A stretch of 64,000 bases of DNA, taken from NCBI GenBank assembly GCA_900109485.1, contig FOAY01000014.1, forward strand, positions 93,163 to 157,162, written 5' to 3'. The translations under genes were made by a program, and so were the position numbers. Position 1 is the stretch's first letter; every line of letters begins with the position of its first letter. The notes beneath the pieces were generated by a model that had not been told where the DNA came from, ran no database searches, and worked only from the letters and a program-made list of their open reading frames with translations. This document shows, piece after piece, positions 8,527 to 17,732 of the stretch. The stretch comes from Kosakonia sacchari (GTDB lineage: Bacteria; Pseudomonadota; Gammaproteobacteria; Enterobacterales; Enterobacteriaceae).

Positions 8527-8961
8527 TTAGGCTCCTGATTGCGGCTGCCAGTCGTCCGGGATCACCGCGATAACATCAATTTCCATCAGCCACTGCGGCT
8601 GACCAAGCGCAGAAATGACCAGCCCGGTTGAGATCGGAAATACGCCCTTCAGCCATTTGCCAACCACTTGATAAACCGGCTCGCGGTAGCGGGGGTCGAT
8701 GATATAAGTGGTGGTTTTAACGATGTGGGACAGATCACTGCCCGCTTCTTCCAGCAGTTGCTTAACGTTCTTCATCGCTTGCTCGGCCTGCGCCGCCGGA
8801 TCGCCAAGCCCCACGAGATTGCCTTCGAAATCAGTACCAATCTGGCCGCGAACGTACACGGTATTGCCTGCGCGCACGGCCTGGCAAAGATCGTTATCAA
8901 GTGACTGATTTGGGTAAGTCTCTTTCGTATTGAATTTGCGAATGCGGGTATGTGTGCTCAT
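8527..8961 (-). CDS. RidA family protein (enamine/imine deaminase-like)
   Basis: 144 residues with the RidA/YjgF fold signature: VYVRGQIGTDFEG, then QAEQAMKNVKQLLEEAG and a C-terminal MEIDVIAVIP. Classical RidA hydrolyses reactive 2-aminoacrylate-type enamines. The exact catalytic Arg context of canonical RidA is not obvious, so this is probably an Rid-subfamily member with a pathway-specific role. It is the first gene of the minus-strand operon; the promoter must lie in 8962-9512. Confidence 0.85.
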   Translation of the reverse strand: MSTHTRIRKFNTKETYPNQSLDNDLCQAVRAGNTVYVRGQIGTDFEGNLVGLGDPAAQAEQAMKNVKQLLEEAGSDLSHIVKTTTYIIDPRYREPVYQVVGKWLKGVFPISTGLVISALGQPQWLMEIDVIAVIPDDWQPQSGA

Positions 8962-9512
8962 GTCTGCCTGCCTGGAAATGGATTCCCGGCAAGGTATACC
9001 TTCTCCGGCATAACAAGCAAAACAGAATAATCCGAGGCGTTAGTTTAGAAAATGCGAACACCCCTCCAGACCCGCATCGCTTTTATCATCATAAAACGGC
9101 GGAGCGCCCCAGCGCGAAAGGCCTGGTAACGTTTTTTCCACTTTTCAATCGCAGTCTCGTACCAGACTTGCGGACTGTCGATGAATCTACATGGATATCA
9201 GCGCGTTACATTTCCTTACCTAAAGCCGCTTTGATGAAATAATAACGTAATTAAATTAATGAAAAGTCAATCATGTGTTCAGGCGCCTGGTTTGCCGCTG
9301 ATTCCCGCAGGCGCCTTTGTTCAGCCAGTGTTAATCACGTCATTGCGTATCTGAAAAGAGAGCTTGTTAGCCGCCAGCGCTGCGAGATAACGAGTGCTAC
9401 GAAAAACTGGCTTTGCTTATAACAAAGCTCTTACATCCAGAAATGAAATAGTAACATTTAGTTATATTCGCGCAGTTAAATTAAATGTCTCACCTTTCTT
9501 TGAGGGCTGGTT
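8962..9512. other. Intergenic region with divergent promoters
   Basis: These 551 bases separate the RidA operon and the chorismate mutase gene, which point away from each other. AGGCGCCT occurs twice around 9280-9318 and forms a hairpin, a possible insulator or terminator. Open frames here are short and have no recognisable family. Nothing else was seen. Confidence 0.4.
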
Positions 9513-10046
9513 ATGAAGAATTTCGCATCGACTCTACTCATGTCCGGAAGCATTTTTGCGGGAGCATCGGCTTCCATTTGTCTTAATGCCCTTGCGTTAA
9601 TCTTGACCGAACGCATGCAGATAATGAGAGATGTTGCGGCTTACAAGGCGAAGTATCGTTTACCCGTGGAGGATTTAGCGCGGGAACAAAAGGTGTTGGC
9701 GGCGGCGCGAAACACTGCGCAAGAGGCCGGGCTGGAACCGCAGTCAGTGGAGTCGTTCATCACTGCGTTAATGACTGTGGGGAAAACGATACAGTATCGC
9801 TATCTGGCAGACGGGTTTGCGCCAGCAGATTTATCTGTCACCCAACGGGATCTTGAGGGAATCAGACAGCGTATCAATGAACTGGACAAGCAACTGCTGA
9901 TGACCATCAGCCAGCGGCTTCGCACGGGTCAACTCTCTTATTCAGAGCGGGCCTGGCTGGCGGAGAAAACCGCGTCCCCGAATCTGACTGAAGCAGAGAA
10001 GGATAAACTACTGGACACCATGCGTTTTATTCAGCGTGCCGCGTAG
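9513..10046 (+). CDS. aroQ: Secreted monofunctional chorismate mutase (AroQ-gamma class)
   Basis: 177 residues. Residues 1-20 look like a signal peptide (MKNFASTLLMSGSIFAGASA). The helical mutase core follows: LTERMQIMRDVAAYKAKYRL (Arg34 and Lys45 in catalytic positions), VEDLAREQKVL, and a later ESFITALMTVGKTIQYRYL. Length, export signal and pattern match periplasmic AroQ-gamma enzymes such as that of Pantoea/Erwinia. It converts chorismate to prephenate outside the cytoplasm, where its use is unclear; in plant-associated organisms such enzymes are proposed to disturb host aromatic or salicylate metabolism. GAGGGCTGGTT precedes the ATG. The symbol is used for the mutase class, not the dehydroquinase also called AroQ. 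Confidence 0.85.
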   Translation: MKNFASTLLMSGSIFAGASASICLNALALILTERMQIMRDVAAYKAKYRLPVEDLAREQKVLAAARNTAQEAGLEPQSVESFITALMTVGKTIQYRYLADGFAPADLSVTQRDLEGIRQRINELDKQLLMTISQRLRTGQLSYSERAWLAEKTASPNLTEAEKDKLLDTMRFIQRAA

Positions 10047-10583
10047 GAGACCGCTGCTGCGCTGCCAGGCGATCCAGCGTCGGTGATGGTAAGCATTTTT
10101 GAGCCACTGATCATTCAGAGCGATTAACGCTTTGAATGCCTGTGTGGCACGAAAACCTATTTCATCACAACGATTAAATCCCGACAGGGTCGGCTGGCGG
10201 CAATATCAAATCCGCTAATTCAGACGCGGGAAATTAACGATAATTCATCATTATCTGATTCCAGTTACAGCGCTTCTGTTTTCTCATTTGCCAAACGAAT
10301 CGACGCAATTTCGTCATATTTCAGGTTCACGTGATATCCGCTTTTTTATGTCACTGAAAGCCATTTATCGCTATACGCTGGTGATATTTAACCGCGTTAT
10401 TGCAGTAAAGTTTAATTTTATAATGTTAAATTTCTCTAATGAAAGTGAGAACATCATCGGGTGAATTCCCGACGGTGATTTTTACCGATATTACAATGCA
10501 GTTTACTTTTTTATGCCTCCGGATAATAACATCAACCATAGCCGGTGACAGTGTTGGCATTAATGACTATTTACGGAGTGAAC
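10047..10583. other. Intergenic region with possible antisense coding relic
   Basis: No gene is supported. On the minus strand, from about 10205 to a stop near 10014, there is an open frame without a usual start that reads sensibly (RQPTLSGFNRCDEIGF, ATQAFKALIALNDQWL, KNAYHHRRWIAWQRSS). It could be the tail of a lost gene and overlaps the 3' end of the chorismate mutase gene. A short hairpin TCGGG-TGAATT-CCCGA lies near 10459. The remainder is A/T-rich. Confidence 0.3.
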
Positions 10584-10961
10584 ATGGCAGCTGAAACGCG
10601 TAATTTTATTAACTCTATCGTTAAAAACTTTAAAGAAGCCATTGGCTTGATTAACGTGTTGGTACTGGAACCCGAAGAGCCCGCTACCTTGCGTTTGCTG
10701 CACGGTAAACTGGACGTTATCAAGGCCGGTATTGAACAGGATGTGCGCCTGTTAACCCGGACCAGTCTGGACAGCAACGCGATGCTTTGTCTTTACCCGA
10801 TACATAATGCGTTAAACGCGCTGAACTATTGTCTTGGGATTCTGCGATACATGCCGTTAAATAATCAGTTTTATCATGATTTCGAAGAGGTTAAGCATGC
10901 TGTCAATGCTCTTGATGCCATATCAGGACGGGTTTTTACAAATCCGGGAAGTGATGAATAA
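10584..10961 (+). CDS. Hypothetical 125-residue helical protein
   Basis: I do not recognise the family. The ATG at 10584 is chosen because ACGGAGTGAAC supplies a ribosome site; a start 13 codons upstream lacks one. The protein (MAAETRNFINSIVKNFKEA onward) appears all-helical and soluble, with no signal peptide or membrane segment. It ends NPGSDE. It lies alone between two exported-enzyme genes, and its upstream region is A/T-rich, which suggests an acquired gene. No function is proposed. Confidence 0.6.
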   Translation: MAAETRNFINSIVKNFKEAIGLINVLVLEPEEPATLRLLHGKLDVIKAGIEQDVRLLTRTSLDSNAMLCLYPIHNALNALNYCLGILRYMPLNNQFYHDFEEVKHAVNALDAISGRVFTNPGSDE

Positions 10962-11192
10962 GCATAGATTCCCCTTTTACATGAAATAAAAAGAAAAAAA
11001 CGTACGGGTTGCTAAAGCCAGCGCGATTTAATCGATGAACGCCTGTTCACTGACTATTGCAGAAATGAAGAAGCGAAAAATTATATTTTTTCTCAACAAA
11101 CATAAACGCCACTTCAACTGAATACCTATTCGCCAGATGTTTTTATCGCGGCGGCGCTACAATACTTTAATAATTCTGATGTCGGGATCGGT

Positions 11193-12533
11193 ATGTTTAT
11201 TCTTCGCTGTCATTTGAAAGTAATCATCGCTGGCATGTTCATCGTCCTGGTATCAGGGTTCAGCGCGACGATATTGGCCGAGGATAGCCCTGATTTGTCT
11301 GAGCCTGCACTGCCCGCGCATATCTGCGCAAAACTGGCTCCCCGGCAGGCTTATTCAGCAGGTGACGATACACAACGACTTCAGTCGGCTATTAATAACT
11401 GCCCCAAGGGTGAGGCGTTACAACTCCTTGCGGGTCGTTTCTCCAGCGGACCTTTGATAATGAAATCTGGCGTCACACTCTGGATTTCCTATGGCGCAAT
11501 GCTCACAGCAAATACTGACCCACGTGTTTACGACAAAAATGGGCGCTGTGGAACCCTCGATCACAAGGGCAATGGCTGTCGGCCTTTTATTCTTTTTAAG
11601 AATAGCGACGGTGGCGGCATTGTCGGGGAGGGGATGATTGATGGGCAGGGCGGTGAGCGGATGACAGGAGAGAATGAATCCTGGTGGCAGCTGGCTCGCC
11701 GCGCGCAGACAGAAGGTGGGGCGCAGAATGTGCCTCGCCTGATTGAAATAGATAATGGCTCAAATATTACTTTTCACGGGATTACGCTGCGAAATTCACC
11801 TGGATTCCATGTCACCCTGAAAAATGTCCGGGAGGCGACTTTCTGGGGCGTACGTATTGATACTCCCGCGAATGCCCGCAATACCGACGGTATCGATCCT
11901 GTTTCGTCGCAGAATATCCTGATTGCTCACAGCTTCATCAGAACCGGTGACGATAATGTGGCGATTAAAGCTGGCGCTGGAGGGCCCACGCGTCATGTGC
12001 GGTTAGTGGACAACCATTTTTATTGGGGACACGGCATGTCCATTGGTAGCGAGACGGTGGGCGGTGTCAGCGATATTCGGGTGCGTGATTTGACGCTTGA
12101 TGGCACAACCTCAGGGCTTCGCATCAAAAGTGACATCAGCCGGGGCGGAATTGTCAGCGATATACGCTACGAAAATGTTTGTATGCGGGGGAATCGGCGG
12201 CCGCTCGACTTTGATACGCGATATGACGCACACGCGATCGGTAACAACATTCCCGTCTACCGTGATATTTCCCTGACGCATATTTCCGGCGAAAGCGGCC
12301 AGTTGGTGTTACGCGGTTATGATGCCGTTCATACTTTGCATTTTGCCCTGAACGGCGTCTATTTCAGCAATGCAGCCCGCTGGCTCATCGAAGCGGTGCA
12401 GATCCACATTGGCCCAGACGGCGTCTCGCCTGTTCCCGCGGGAGAAGTCTCGTTACAGCGATCAGTTGTTCCTGTCGATTGCGCAAAAAACTGGATCCCC
12501 TTTCCCGTGACGAATGCGCCATCAGTAAAATGA
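11193..12533 (+). CDS. Exported polygalacturonase-type glycoside hydrolase (GH28)
   Basis: 446 residues with an N-terminal hydrophobic signal (VIIAGMFIVLVSGFSATILA, cleavage near residue 29). The right-handed beta-helix domain carries all GH28 catalytic motifs: NTDG (230-233), TGDDN (252-256), GHGMSIGS (279-286) and RIK (310-312). The Asp triad Asp232/253/254 is intact. It should cleave alpha-1,4-galacturonan or a related pectic chain outside the cytoplasm. No pectin-uptake or uronate genes lie beside it, so it is a stand-alone exported enzyme next to the secreted chorismate mutase. Confidence 0.9.
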   Translation: MFILRCHLKVIIAGMFIVLVSGFSATILAEDSPDLSEPALPAHICAKLAPRQAYSAGDDTQRLQSAINNCPKGEALQLLAGRFSSGPLIMKSGVTLWISYGAMLTANTDPRVYDKNGRCGTLDHKGNGCRPFILFKNSDGGGIVGEGMIDGQGGERMTGENESWWQLARRAQTEGGAQNVPRLIEIDNGSNITFHGITLRNSPGFHVTLKNVREATFWGVRIDTPANARNTDGIDPVSSQNILIAHSFIRTGDDNVAIKAGAGGPTRHVRLVDNHFYWGHGMSIGSETVGGVSDIRVRDLTLDGTTSGLRIKSDISRGGIVSDIRYENVCMRGNRRPLDFDTRYDAHAIGNNIPVYRDISLTHISGESGQLVLRGYDAVHTLHFALNGVYFSNAARWLIEAVQIHIGPDGVSPVPAGEVSLQRSVVPVDCAKNWIPFPVTNAPSVK

Positions 12534-12617
12534 CGCAGAAAGCGTTTAATGAATCGTCAAAGCGGACACGCCGGGCGGCCTGCTGCTGTCAGGCCGACGA
12601 TTTCCCTGAACGACGCA

Positions 12618-12980
12618 CTAGTTTGATTGCTGGCGCAATGCTTGCGTATTAGGGGCGCCGATACTGCGGCGCCACGCGCCGGGTGCCTGACCAAACTGAC
12701 GCTTGAAGCTGCGGTTGAAGGACTGCTGGGAGTCAAAGCCTAACGCCATCGCCACGTTCAAAATCGGTTCGTCGCTGTGGGCTAAGCGCTCGACTGATTT
12801 TTTCAGCTTTTGCGCGCGAATATACTCGGCGAGACGATAGCCAGTATGTTCTTTGAATATCCGCTGGAGGTGCCATTTCGAATAGCCAGCACGCCTGGAA
12901 ACGGTGGCAATGTCCAGACGGTTTTCAAGGTTGTTGTCGATCCAGTCGAGCAAATCGTGAATAAATGCGCCAGTGTTCAT
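12618..12980 (-). CDS. rarA: RarA, MarA/SoxS/RamA-type AraC regulator
   Basis: 120 residues: a bare double helix-turn-helix AraC domain without ligand domain, as in MarA, SoxS and RamA. Key stretches are NLENRLDIATVSRRAGYSKW, HLQRIFKEHTGYRLAEYIR and AMALGFDSQQSFNRSFKRQF. Position divergent from oqxA and the length match RarA of Klebsiella/Enterobacter, which activates oqxAB and other efflux and porin genes. GAGGAAACAAG precedes the ATG. It is cytoplasmic and DNA-binding. Confidence 0.92.
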   Translation of the reverse strand: MNTGAFIHDLLDWIDNNLENRLDIATVSRRAGYSKWHLQRIFKEHTGYRLAEYIRAQKLKKSVERLAHSDEPILNVAMALGFDSQQSFNRSFKRQFGQAPGAWRRSIGAPNTQALRQQSN

Positions 12981-13312
12981 CTTGTTTCCTCACGCCGCTT
13001 ATTAAAAGCATCTTTATCTGTTGCATTTAAAGGTGGCCCGCTTTTGCATTAATTGCAAGTTTTATTGTTGCATTTAAAACCCTGTACGAAACGGGGCATT
13101 TACCTTTGCCTCAAATAGCACATAAAGTGCAACAATTATTCTTGCACTTAGTTAAGCGCCTTCCTACAATCGCCGCGATAGTGTATTCGGAACTGTTACA
13201 GTTTTGTGGCGATGAACGACACAAATGGCCTTAAGCCAGCCCGGACAAAGGAAGTGGCGCGGCATCTCCTGCTGCGTCTTGCCCGGCGGCTACAATTAGC
13301 GGAATAAAAATA
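12981..13312. promoter_or_regulatory. rarA-oqxA divergent control region with 13-bp direct repeats
   Basis: A 332-base region holds both promoters. TGTTGCATTTAAA occurs twice exactly, at 13019-13031 and 13066-13078 (47-base period), and related TTGCA words recur (TTTTGCATTAATTGCAAG near 13043). AGTGCAACAATTATTCTTGCACT near 13127-13148 forms another interrupted palindrome. These are good candidates for OqxR and/or RarA binding, although assignment is inferred. Confidence 0.5.
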
Positions 13313-14488
13313 ATGAGCCTGCATAAACCTTGGGTTAACTTTCATCTGAATGCGCTGGGAGCGATGTTCTTCTCCGTACTGCTCGTCGGGTGCGATAGAG
13401 GTGTTGCGCAAAACGCCGTGCCACAAGCTCCTGCCGTCAGCGCAGCGAGTGTGGTGGTGAAATCTATTAGTCAGTGGGATAGCTTTAACGGTCGGATTGA
13501 AGCAGTGGAAAGCGTTCAGCTACGCCCCCGCGTCTCCGGCTACATTGATAAAGTGAATTACACCGACGGCCAGGAGGTGAAAAAGGGCGAGGTGCTGTTC
13601 ACGATTGATGACAGAACCTATCGCGCCGCGCTGGAACAGGCGCAGGCGACGTTGGCGAGAGCCAAAACACAGGCCAGCCTGGCGCAAAGCGAGGCTAACC
13701 GTACTGATAAATTGGTCAATACCAACCTGGTATCCCGCGAAGAGTGGGAGCAGCGCCGTTCGGCCGCTGCCCAGGCGCAGGCCGACATTCGCGCCGCGCA
13801 GGCGGCGGTTGACGCCGCGCAACTTAACCTGGATTTCACCAAAGTGACCGCGCCTATCGATGGCCGCGCCAGCCGTGCGTTGATCACCAGCGGTAATCTG
13901 GTCACTGCGGGTGACAGCGCCAGCGTGCTCACCACGCTGGTGTCGCAGAAGACGGTTTACGTCTACTTTGACGTGGATGAGTCAACTTACCTTCACTATC
14001 AAAATCTCGCCCGCAGCGGGCAGGGGGCGTCCAGTAATCACCTGGCGCTACCGGTTGAGATTGGCCTTGTTGGCGAAGAGGGCTACCCCCATCAGGGCAA
14101 AGTGGATTTTCTGGATAATCAGTTAACGCCGAGTACCGGCACGATCCGTATGCGCGCGCTGTTGGATAACGCGCAGCGTCAGTTCACGCCGGGACTGTTT
14201 GCCCGCGTACGCCTGCCGGGCAGCGCTGAATTCAAAGCCACGCTTATTGACGACAAAGCGGTGCTGACCGATCAGGATCGTAAATATGTTTATATCGTTG
14301 ATAAAGAGGGTAAAGCGCAGCGTCGCGATATTACACCGGGTCGTCTGGCAGACGGTTTACGCATCGTGCAGCAGGGGCTGACCCCGGGCGACAGAGTCAT
14401 CGTCGATGGTTTACAAAAAGTGTTTATGCCGGGTATGCCGGTTAACGCGAAAACCGTTGCCATGACCGCCAGCACCGCCCTCAACTGA
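13313..14488 (+). CDS. oqxA: OqxA, RND efflux periplasmic adaptor
   Basis: 391 residues. A lipobox-like LVGC places Cys27 as the lipidated residue. The membrane-fusion layout is clear: barrel-sandwich start RPRVSGYIDKVNYTDGQEVK, a helical hairpin (about 100-165, rich in Ala/Gln/Arg), lipoyl return GRASRALITSGNLV and beta-barrel with MP domains to the C-terminus. It closely matches OqxA of Klebsiella. It links the pump OqxB to an outer-membrane channel, usually TolC, which is not encoded here. It is cotranscribed with oqxB (23-base gap). Confidence 0.95.
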   Translation: MSLHKPWVNFHLNALGAMFFSVLLVGCDRGVAQNAVPQAPAVSAASVVVKSISQWDSFNGRIEAVESVQLRPRVSGYIDKVNYTDGQEVKKGEVLFTIDDRTYRAALEQAQATLARAKTQASLAQSEANRTDKLVNTNLVSREEWEQRRSAAAQAQADIRAAQAAVDAAQLNLDFTKVTAPIDGRASRALITSGNLVTAGDSASVLTTLVSQKTVYVYFDVDESTYLHYQNLARSGQGASSNHLALPVEIGLVGEEGYPHQGKVDFLDNQLTPSTGTIRMRALLDNAQRQFTPGLFARVRLPGSAEFKATLIDDKAVLTDQDRKYVYIVDKEGKAQRRDITPGRLADGLRIVQQGLTPGDRVIVDGLQKVFMPGMPVNAKTVAMTASTALN

Positions 14489-14511
14489 TCCCTTACCTGA
14501 GAATCCGAAAC

Positions 14512-17500
14512 ATGGACTTTTCCCGCTTTTTTATCGACAGGCCGATTTTCGCGGCGGTGCTGTCGATTCTGATTTTTATTACAGGATTAATCGCCATCCC
14601 GCTGTTGCCGGTCAGCGAATATCCTGACGTCGTACCGCCAAGCGTGCAGGTGCGAGCGGAGTATCCAGGTGCCAACCCGAAAGTGATTGCGGAGACCGTG
14701 GCAACGCCGCTGGAAGAAGCGATCAACGGCGTTGAGAACATGATGTACATGAAATCCGTTGCAGGTTCCGACGGTGTACTGGTGACCACCGTAACGTTCC
14801 GTCCGGGTACAGACCCCGATCAGGCGCAGGTTCAGGTGCAAAACCGGGTATCGCAGGCCGAGGCGCGTCTGCCGGAAGATGTGCGGCGTTTGGGTATTAC
14901 CACCCAGAAACAATCGCCGACGCTCACGCTGGTGGTACATCTGTTTTCTCCTGGCGGTAAATACGATTCACTGTATATGCGTAACTACGCCACGCTAAAA
15001 GTAAAGGATGAGCTGGCGCGTCTGCCTGGCGTCGGCCAGATTCAGATTTTTGGCGCGGGCGAATACGCGATGCGCATCTGGCTGGATCCCAATAAGGTGG
15101 CGGCGCGCGGGTTGACTGCCTCGGATGTGGTGACGGCAATGCAGGAGCAAAACGTCCAGGTTTCCGCCGGGCAGCTTGGCGCCGAGCCGCTGCCGAAAGA
15201 GAGCGATTTCCTGATCTCGATTAACGCCCAGGGTCGTCTGCACACCGAAGAAGAGTTTGGCAACATTATTCTGAAAACGGCGCAAGATGGCACGCTGGTA
15301 CGCCTGCGCGATGTGGCGCGTATAGAAATGGGTTCCGGCAGCTATGCGCTGCGTTCCCAGCTTAACAATAAAGACGCGGTCGGGATTGGTATCTTCCAGT
15401 CTCCGGGAGCGAACGCCATCGATTTGTCTAACGCCGTGCGCGCCAAGATGAACGAACTGGCCACGCGTTTCCCGGAAGATATGAAATGGGCGGCGCCTTA
15501 CGATCCGACGGTGTTTGTTCGCGATTCCATTCGCGCGGTCGTGCAAACGCTGCTGGAAGCGGTGGTGCTGGTGGTACTGGTGGTGATTCTGTTCCTGCAA
15601 ACCTGGCGCGCGTCGATTATTCCGCTGATCGCGGTGCCGGTATCGGTCGTGGGAACGTTCAGCATTCTCTACCTGCTTGGTTTTTCGCTTAATACCCTCA
15701 GTCTGTTCGGGCTGGTACTGGCTATCGGTATCGTTGTGGACGACGCCATCGTGGTGGTGGAAAACGTTGAGCGAAATATCGAAGAGGGGCTGGCTCCTCT
15801 CCAGGCGGCCCATCAGGCGATGCGGGAAGTGTCCGGGCCGATTATCGCCATTGCGCTGGTGCTGTGCGCGGTGTTCGTGCCGATGGCGTTTCTCTCCGGG
15901 GTGACCGGTCAGTTCTACAAACAGTTTGCGGTGACGATCGCGATTTCGACGGTGATCTCCGCCATTAACTCGCTGACACTCTCTCCGGCGCTGGCAGCAC
16001 TGCTGTTAAAGCCGCACGGCGCACCGAAAGACTTCCCGACCAGGCTTATTGATCGTCTGTTCGGTTGGCTGTTCCGTCCGTTTAACCGCTTTTTCCACCG
16101 TAGCTCGACCGGCTATCAGGGGCTGGTTGGCAAAACGCTCGGACGACGTGGTGCGGTGTTTGTGGTTTATGTGCTGCTGCTCTGTGCCGCTGGTGTCATG
16201 TTTAAAGCCGTACCCGGCGGGTTTATTCCGACTCAGGATAAGCTCTATTTGATTGGCGGCGTGAAAATGCCGGAAGGTTCTTCGCTGGCGCGCACCGATG
16301 CGGTGATCCGCAAAATGAGCGAGATCGGTATGAATACCGAAGGCGTGGATTATGCGGTCGCCTTTCCTGGGCTTAATGCGTTGCAGTTCACCAACACGCC
16401 GAATACCGGGACGGTCTTTTTTGGCCTGAAACCGTTCGACCAGCGTAAACATTCTGCGGCGGAAATTAACGCTGAGATCAACGCGAAAATCGCGCAAATC
16501 CAGCAGGGCTTTGGTTTCTCCATTTTACCGCCGCCGATTTTAGGGCTGGGTCAGGGTTCTGGCTACTCGCTGTACATCCAGGATCGCGCCGGTCTTGGCT
16601 ATGGCGCGCTGCAAAGTGCGGTGAACACCATGTCTGGTGCGATTATGCAGACGCCGGGGATGCATTTCCCGATCTCAACCTACCAGGCCAACGTTCCGCA
16701 ACTGGATGTGCAGGTCGATCGTGATAAGGCGAAAGCACAGGGCGTGTCGCTGACCGATCTCTTCGGTACGCTGCAAACCTATCTGGGCTCGTCTTATGTG
16801 AACGATTTTAACCAGTTCGGACGTACCTGGCGCGTAATGGCGCAGGCCGACGGGCCGTTCCGCGACAGCGTGGAAAATATTGCTAATTTGCGCACTCGTA
16901 ATAATCAGGGCGAAATGGTGCCGATTGGCAGTATGGTGAAGATCACGACCACCTACGGGCCGGATCCGGTGATTCGCTACAATGGTTATCCGGCCGCGGA
17001 TCTCATTGGTGATGCCGATCCTCGCGTACTCTCTTCCGCGCAGGCGATGACGCAACTGGAGGGGATGTCTAAGCAGATACTGCCGAATGGGATGAATATC
17101 GAGTGGACGGATCTGAGCTTCCAGCAGGCCACGCAGGGCAATACGGCGCTGATCGTCTTCCCGGTCGCGGTTCTGCTGGCGTTCCTGGTACTGGCGGCGC
17201 TGTATGAAAGCTGGACGCTGCCGCTGGCGGTGATCCTGATCGTCCCGATGACGATGCTGTCCGCGCTGTTTGGCGTCTGGCTGACCGGTGGCGATAACAA
17301 CGTGTTTGTGCAGGTTGGTCTGGTGGTTCTGATGGGGCTGGCCTGTAAAAACGCCATTCTGATCGTTGAGTTTGCCCGCGAACTGGAAATTCAGGGGAAA
17401 GGCATCATGGAAGCCGCGCTGGAGGCTTGCCGCCTGCGTTTGCGCCCGATTGTGATGACCTCCATCGCCTTTATTGCCGGGACGATTCCGCTGATCCTCG

Positions 17501-17667
17501 GCCACGGCGCAGGGGCAGAAGTGCGCGGCGTCACCGGGATCACGGTGTTCTCCGGTATGCTGGGCGTGACGCTGTTTGGTCTGTTCCTGACGCCGGTGTT
17601 CTACGTTACGCTGCGTAAATTCGTCACGCGCGGCAAAAAAGTGGAAAGGGACGTTTTACCTGCGTAA
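14512..17667 (+). CDS. oqxB: OqxB, RND multidrug efflux pump
   Basis: 1051 residues, full length for an HAE-1 RND transporter. The N-terminus MDFSRFFIDRPIFAAVLSIL is the first membrane helix; two large periplasmic loops and twelve helices are evident. TM4 proton-relay acids are in LAIGIVVDDAIVVVENVERN, and the TM10 lysine is in GLACKNAILIVEFAREL. OqxAB exports quinolones, chloramphenicol, nitrofurans, olaquindox and detergents in relatives. No frame break was seen. It is followed by a terminator shared with convergent oqxR. Confidence 0.96.
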   Translation: MDFSRFFIDRPIFAAVLSILIFITGLIAIPLLPVSEYPDVVPPSVQVRAEYPGANPKVIAETVATPLEEAINGVENMMYMKSVAGSDGVLVTTVTFRPGTDPDQAQVQVQNRVSQAEARLPEDVRRLGITTQKQSPTLTLVVHLFSPGGKYDSLYMRNYATLKVKDELARLPGVGQIQIFGAGEYAMRIWLDPNKVAARGLTASDVVTAMQEQNVQVSAGQLGAEPLPKESDFLISINAQGRLHTEEEFGNIILKTAQDGTLVRLRDVARIEMGSGSYALRSQLNNKDAVGIGIFQSPGANAIDLSNAVRAKMNELATRFPEDMKWAAPYDPTVFVRDSIRAVVQTLLEAVVLVVLVVILFLQTWRASIIPLIAVPVSVVGTFSILYLLGFSLNTLSLFGLVLAIGIVVDDAIVVVENVERNIEEGLAPLQAAHQAMREVSGPIIAIALVLCAVFVPMAFLSGVTGQFYKQFAVTIAISTVISAINSLTLSPALAALLLKPHGAPKDFPTRLIDRLFGWLFRPFNRFFHRSSTGYQGLVGKTLGRRGAVFVVYVLLLCAAGVMFKAVPGGFIPTQDKLYLIGGVKMPEGSSLARTDAVIRKMSEIGMNTEGVDYAVAFPGLNALQFTNTPNTGTVFFGLKPFDQRKHSAAEINAEINAKIAQIQQGFGFSILPPPILGLGQGSGYSLYIQDRAGLGYGALQSAVNTMSGAIMQTPGMHFPISTYQANVPQLDVQVDRDKAKAQGVSLTDLFGTLQTYLGSSYVNDFNQFGRTWRVMAQADGPFRDSVENIANLRTRNNQGEMVPIGSMVKITTTYGPDPVIRYNGYPAADLIGDADPRVLSSAQAMTQLEGMSKQILPNGMNIEWTDLSFQQATQGNTALIVFPVAVLLAFLVLAALYESWTLPLAVILIVPMTMLSALFGVWLTGGDNNVFVQVGLVVLMGLACKNAILIVEFARELEIQGKGIMEAALEACRLRLRPIVMTSIAFIAGTIPLILGHGAGAEVRGVTGITVFSGMLGVTLFGLFLTPVFYVTLRKFVTRGKKVERDVLPA

Positions 17668-17683
17668 GTTGTTGCAGATAACA

Positions 17684-17718
17684 AAAAACCGCCTTCACAG
17701 TGAGGCGGTTTTTTTTTG
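17684..17718. terminator. Terminator between oqxB and oqxR
   Basis: AAAAACCGCC...GGCGGTTTTTTTT forms a G/C stem flanked by an A-run and a T-run, so it can terminate transcription from both convergent genes. Confidence 0.88.
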
Positions 17719-17732
17719 CAACAGGTCAGTAA

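Noticed and set aside
7848..8961. RidA and DUF1028 as part of isoleucine or pyrimidine (Rut) pathways
   Set aside because: No rut or ilv genes adjoin; the neighbours are an M20 hydrolase and an ABC transporter.
8952..9242. 97-codon plus-strand frame upstream of chorismate mutase
   Set aside because: It begins inside the RidA gene on the opposite strand, has no ribosome site or family, and its composition is not protein-like.
10447..10500. GGGTGAATTCCCGACGGTGA resembles part of the FMN riboswitch
   Set aside because: Only a short hairpin-like word matches; the other conserved arms of the riboswitch are absent and the next gene is not a riboflavin gene.
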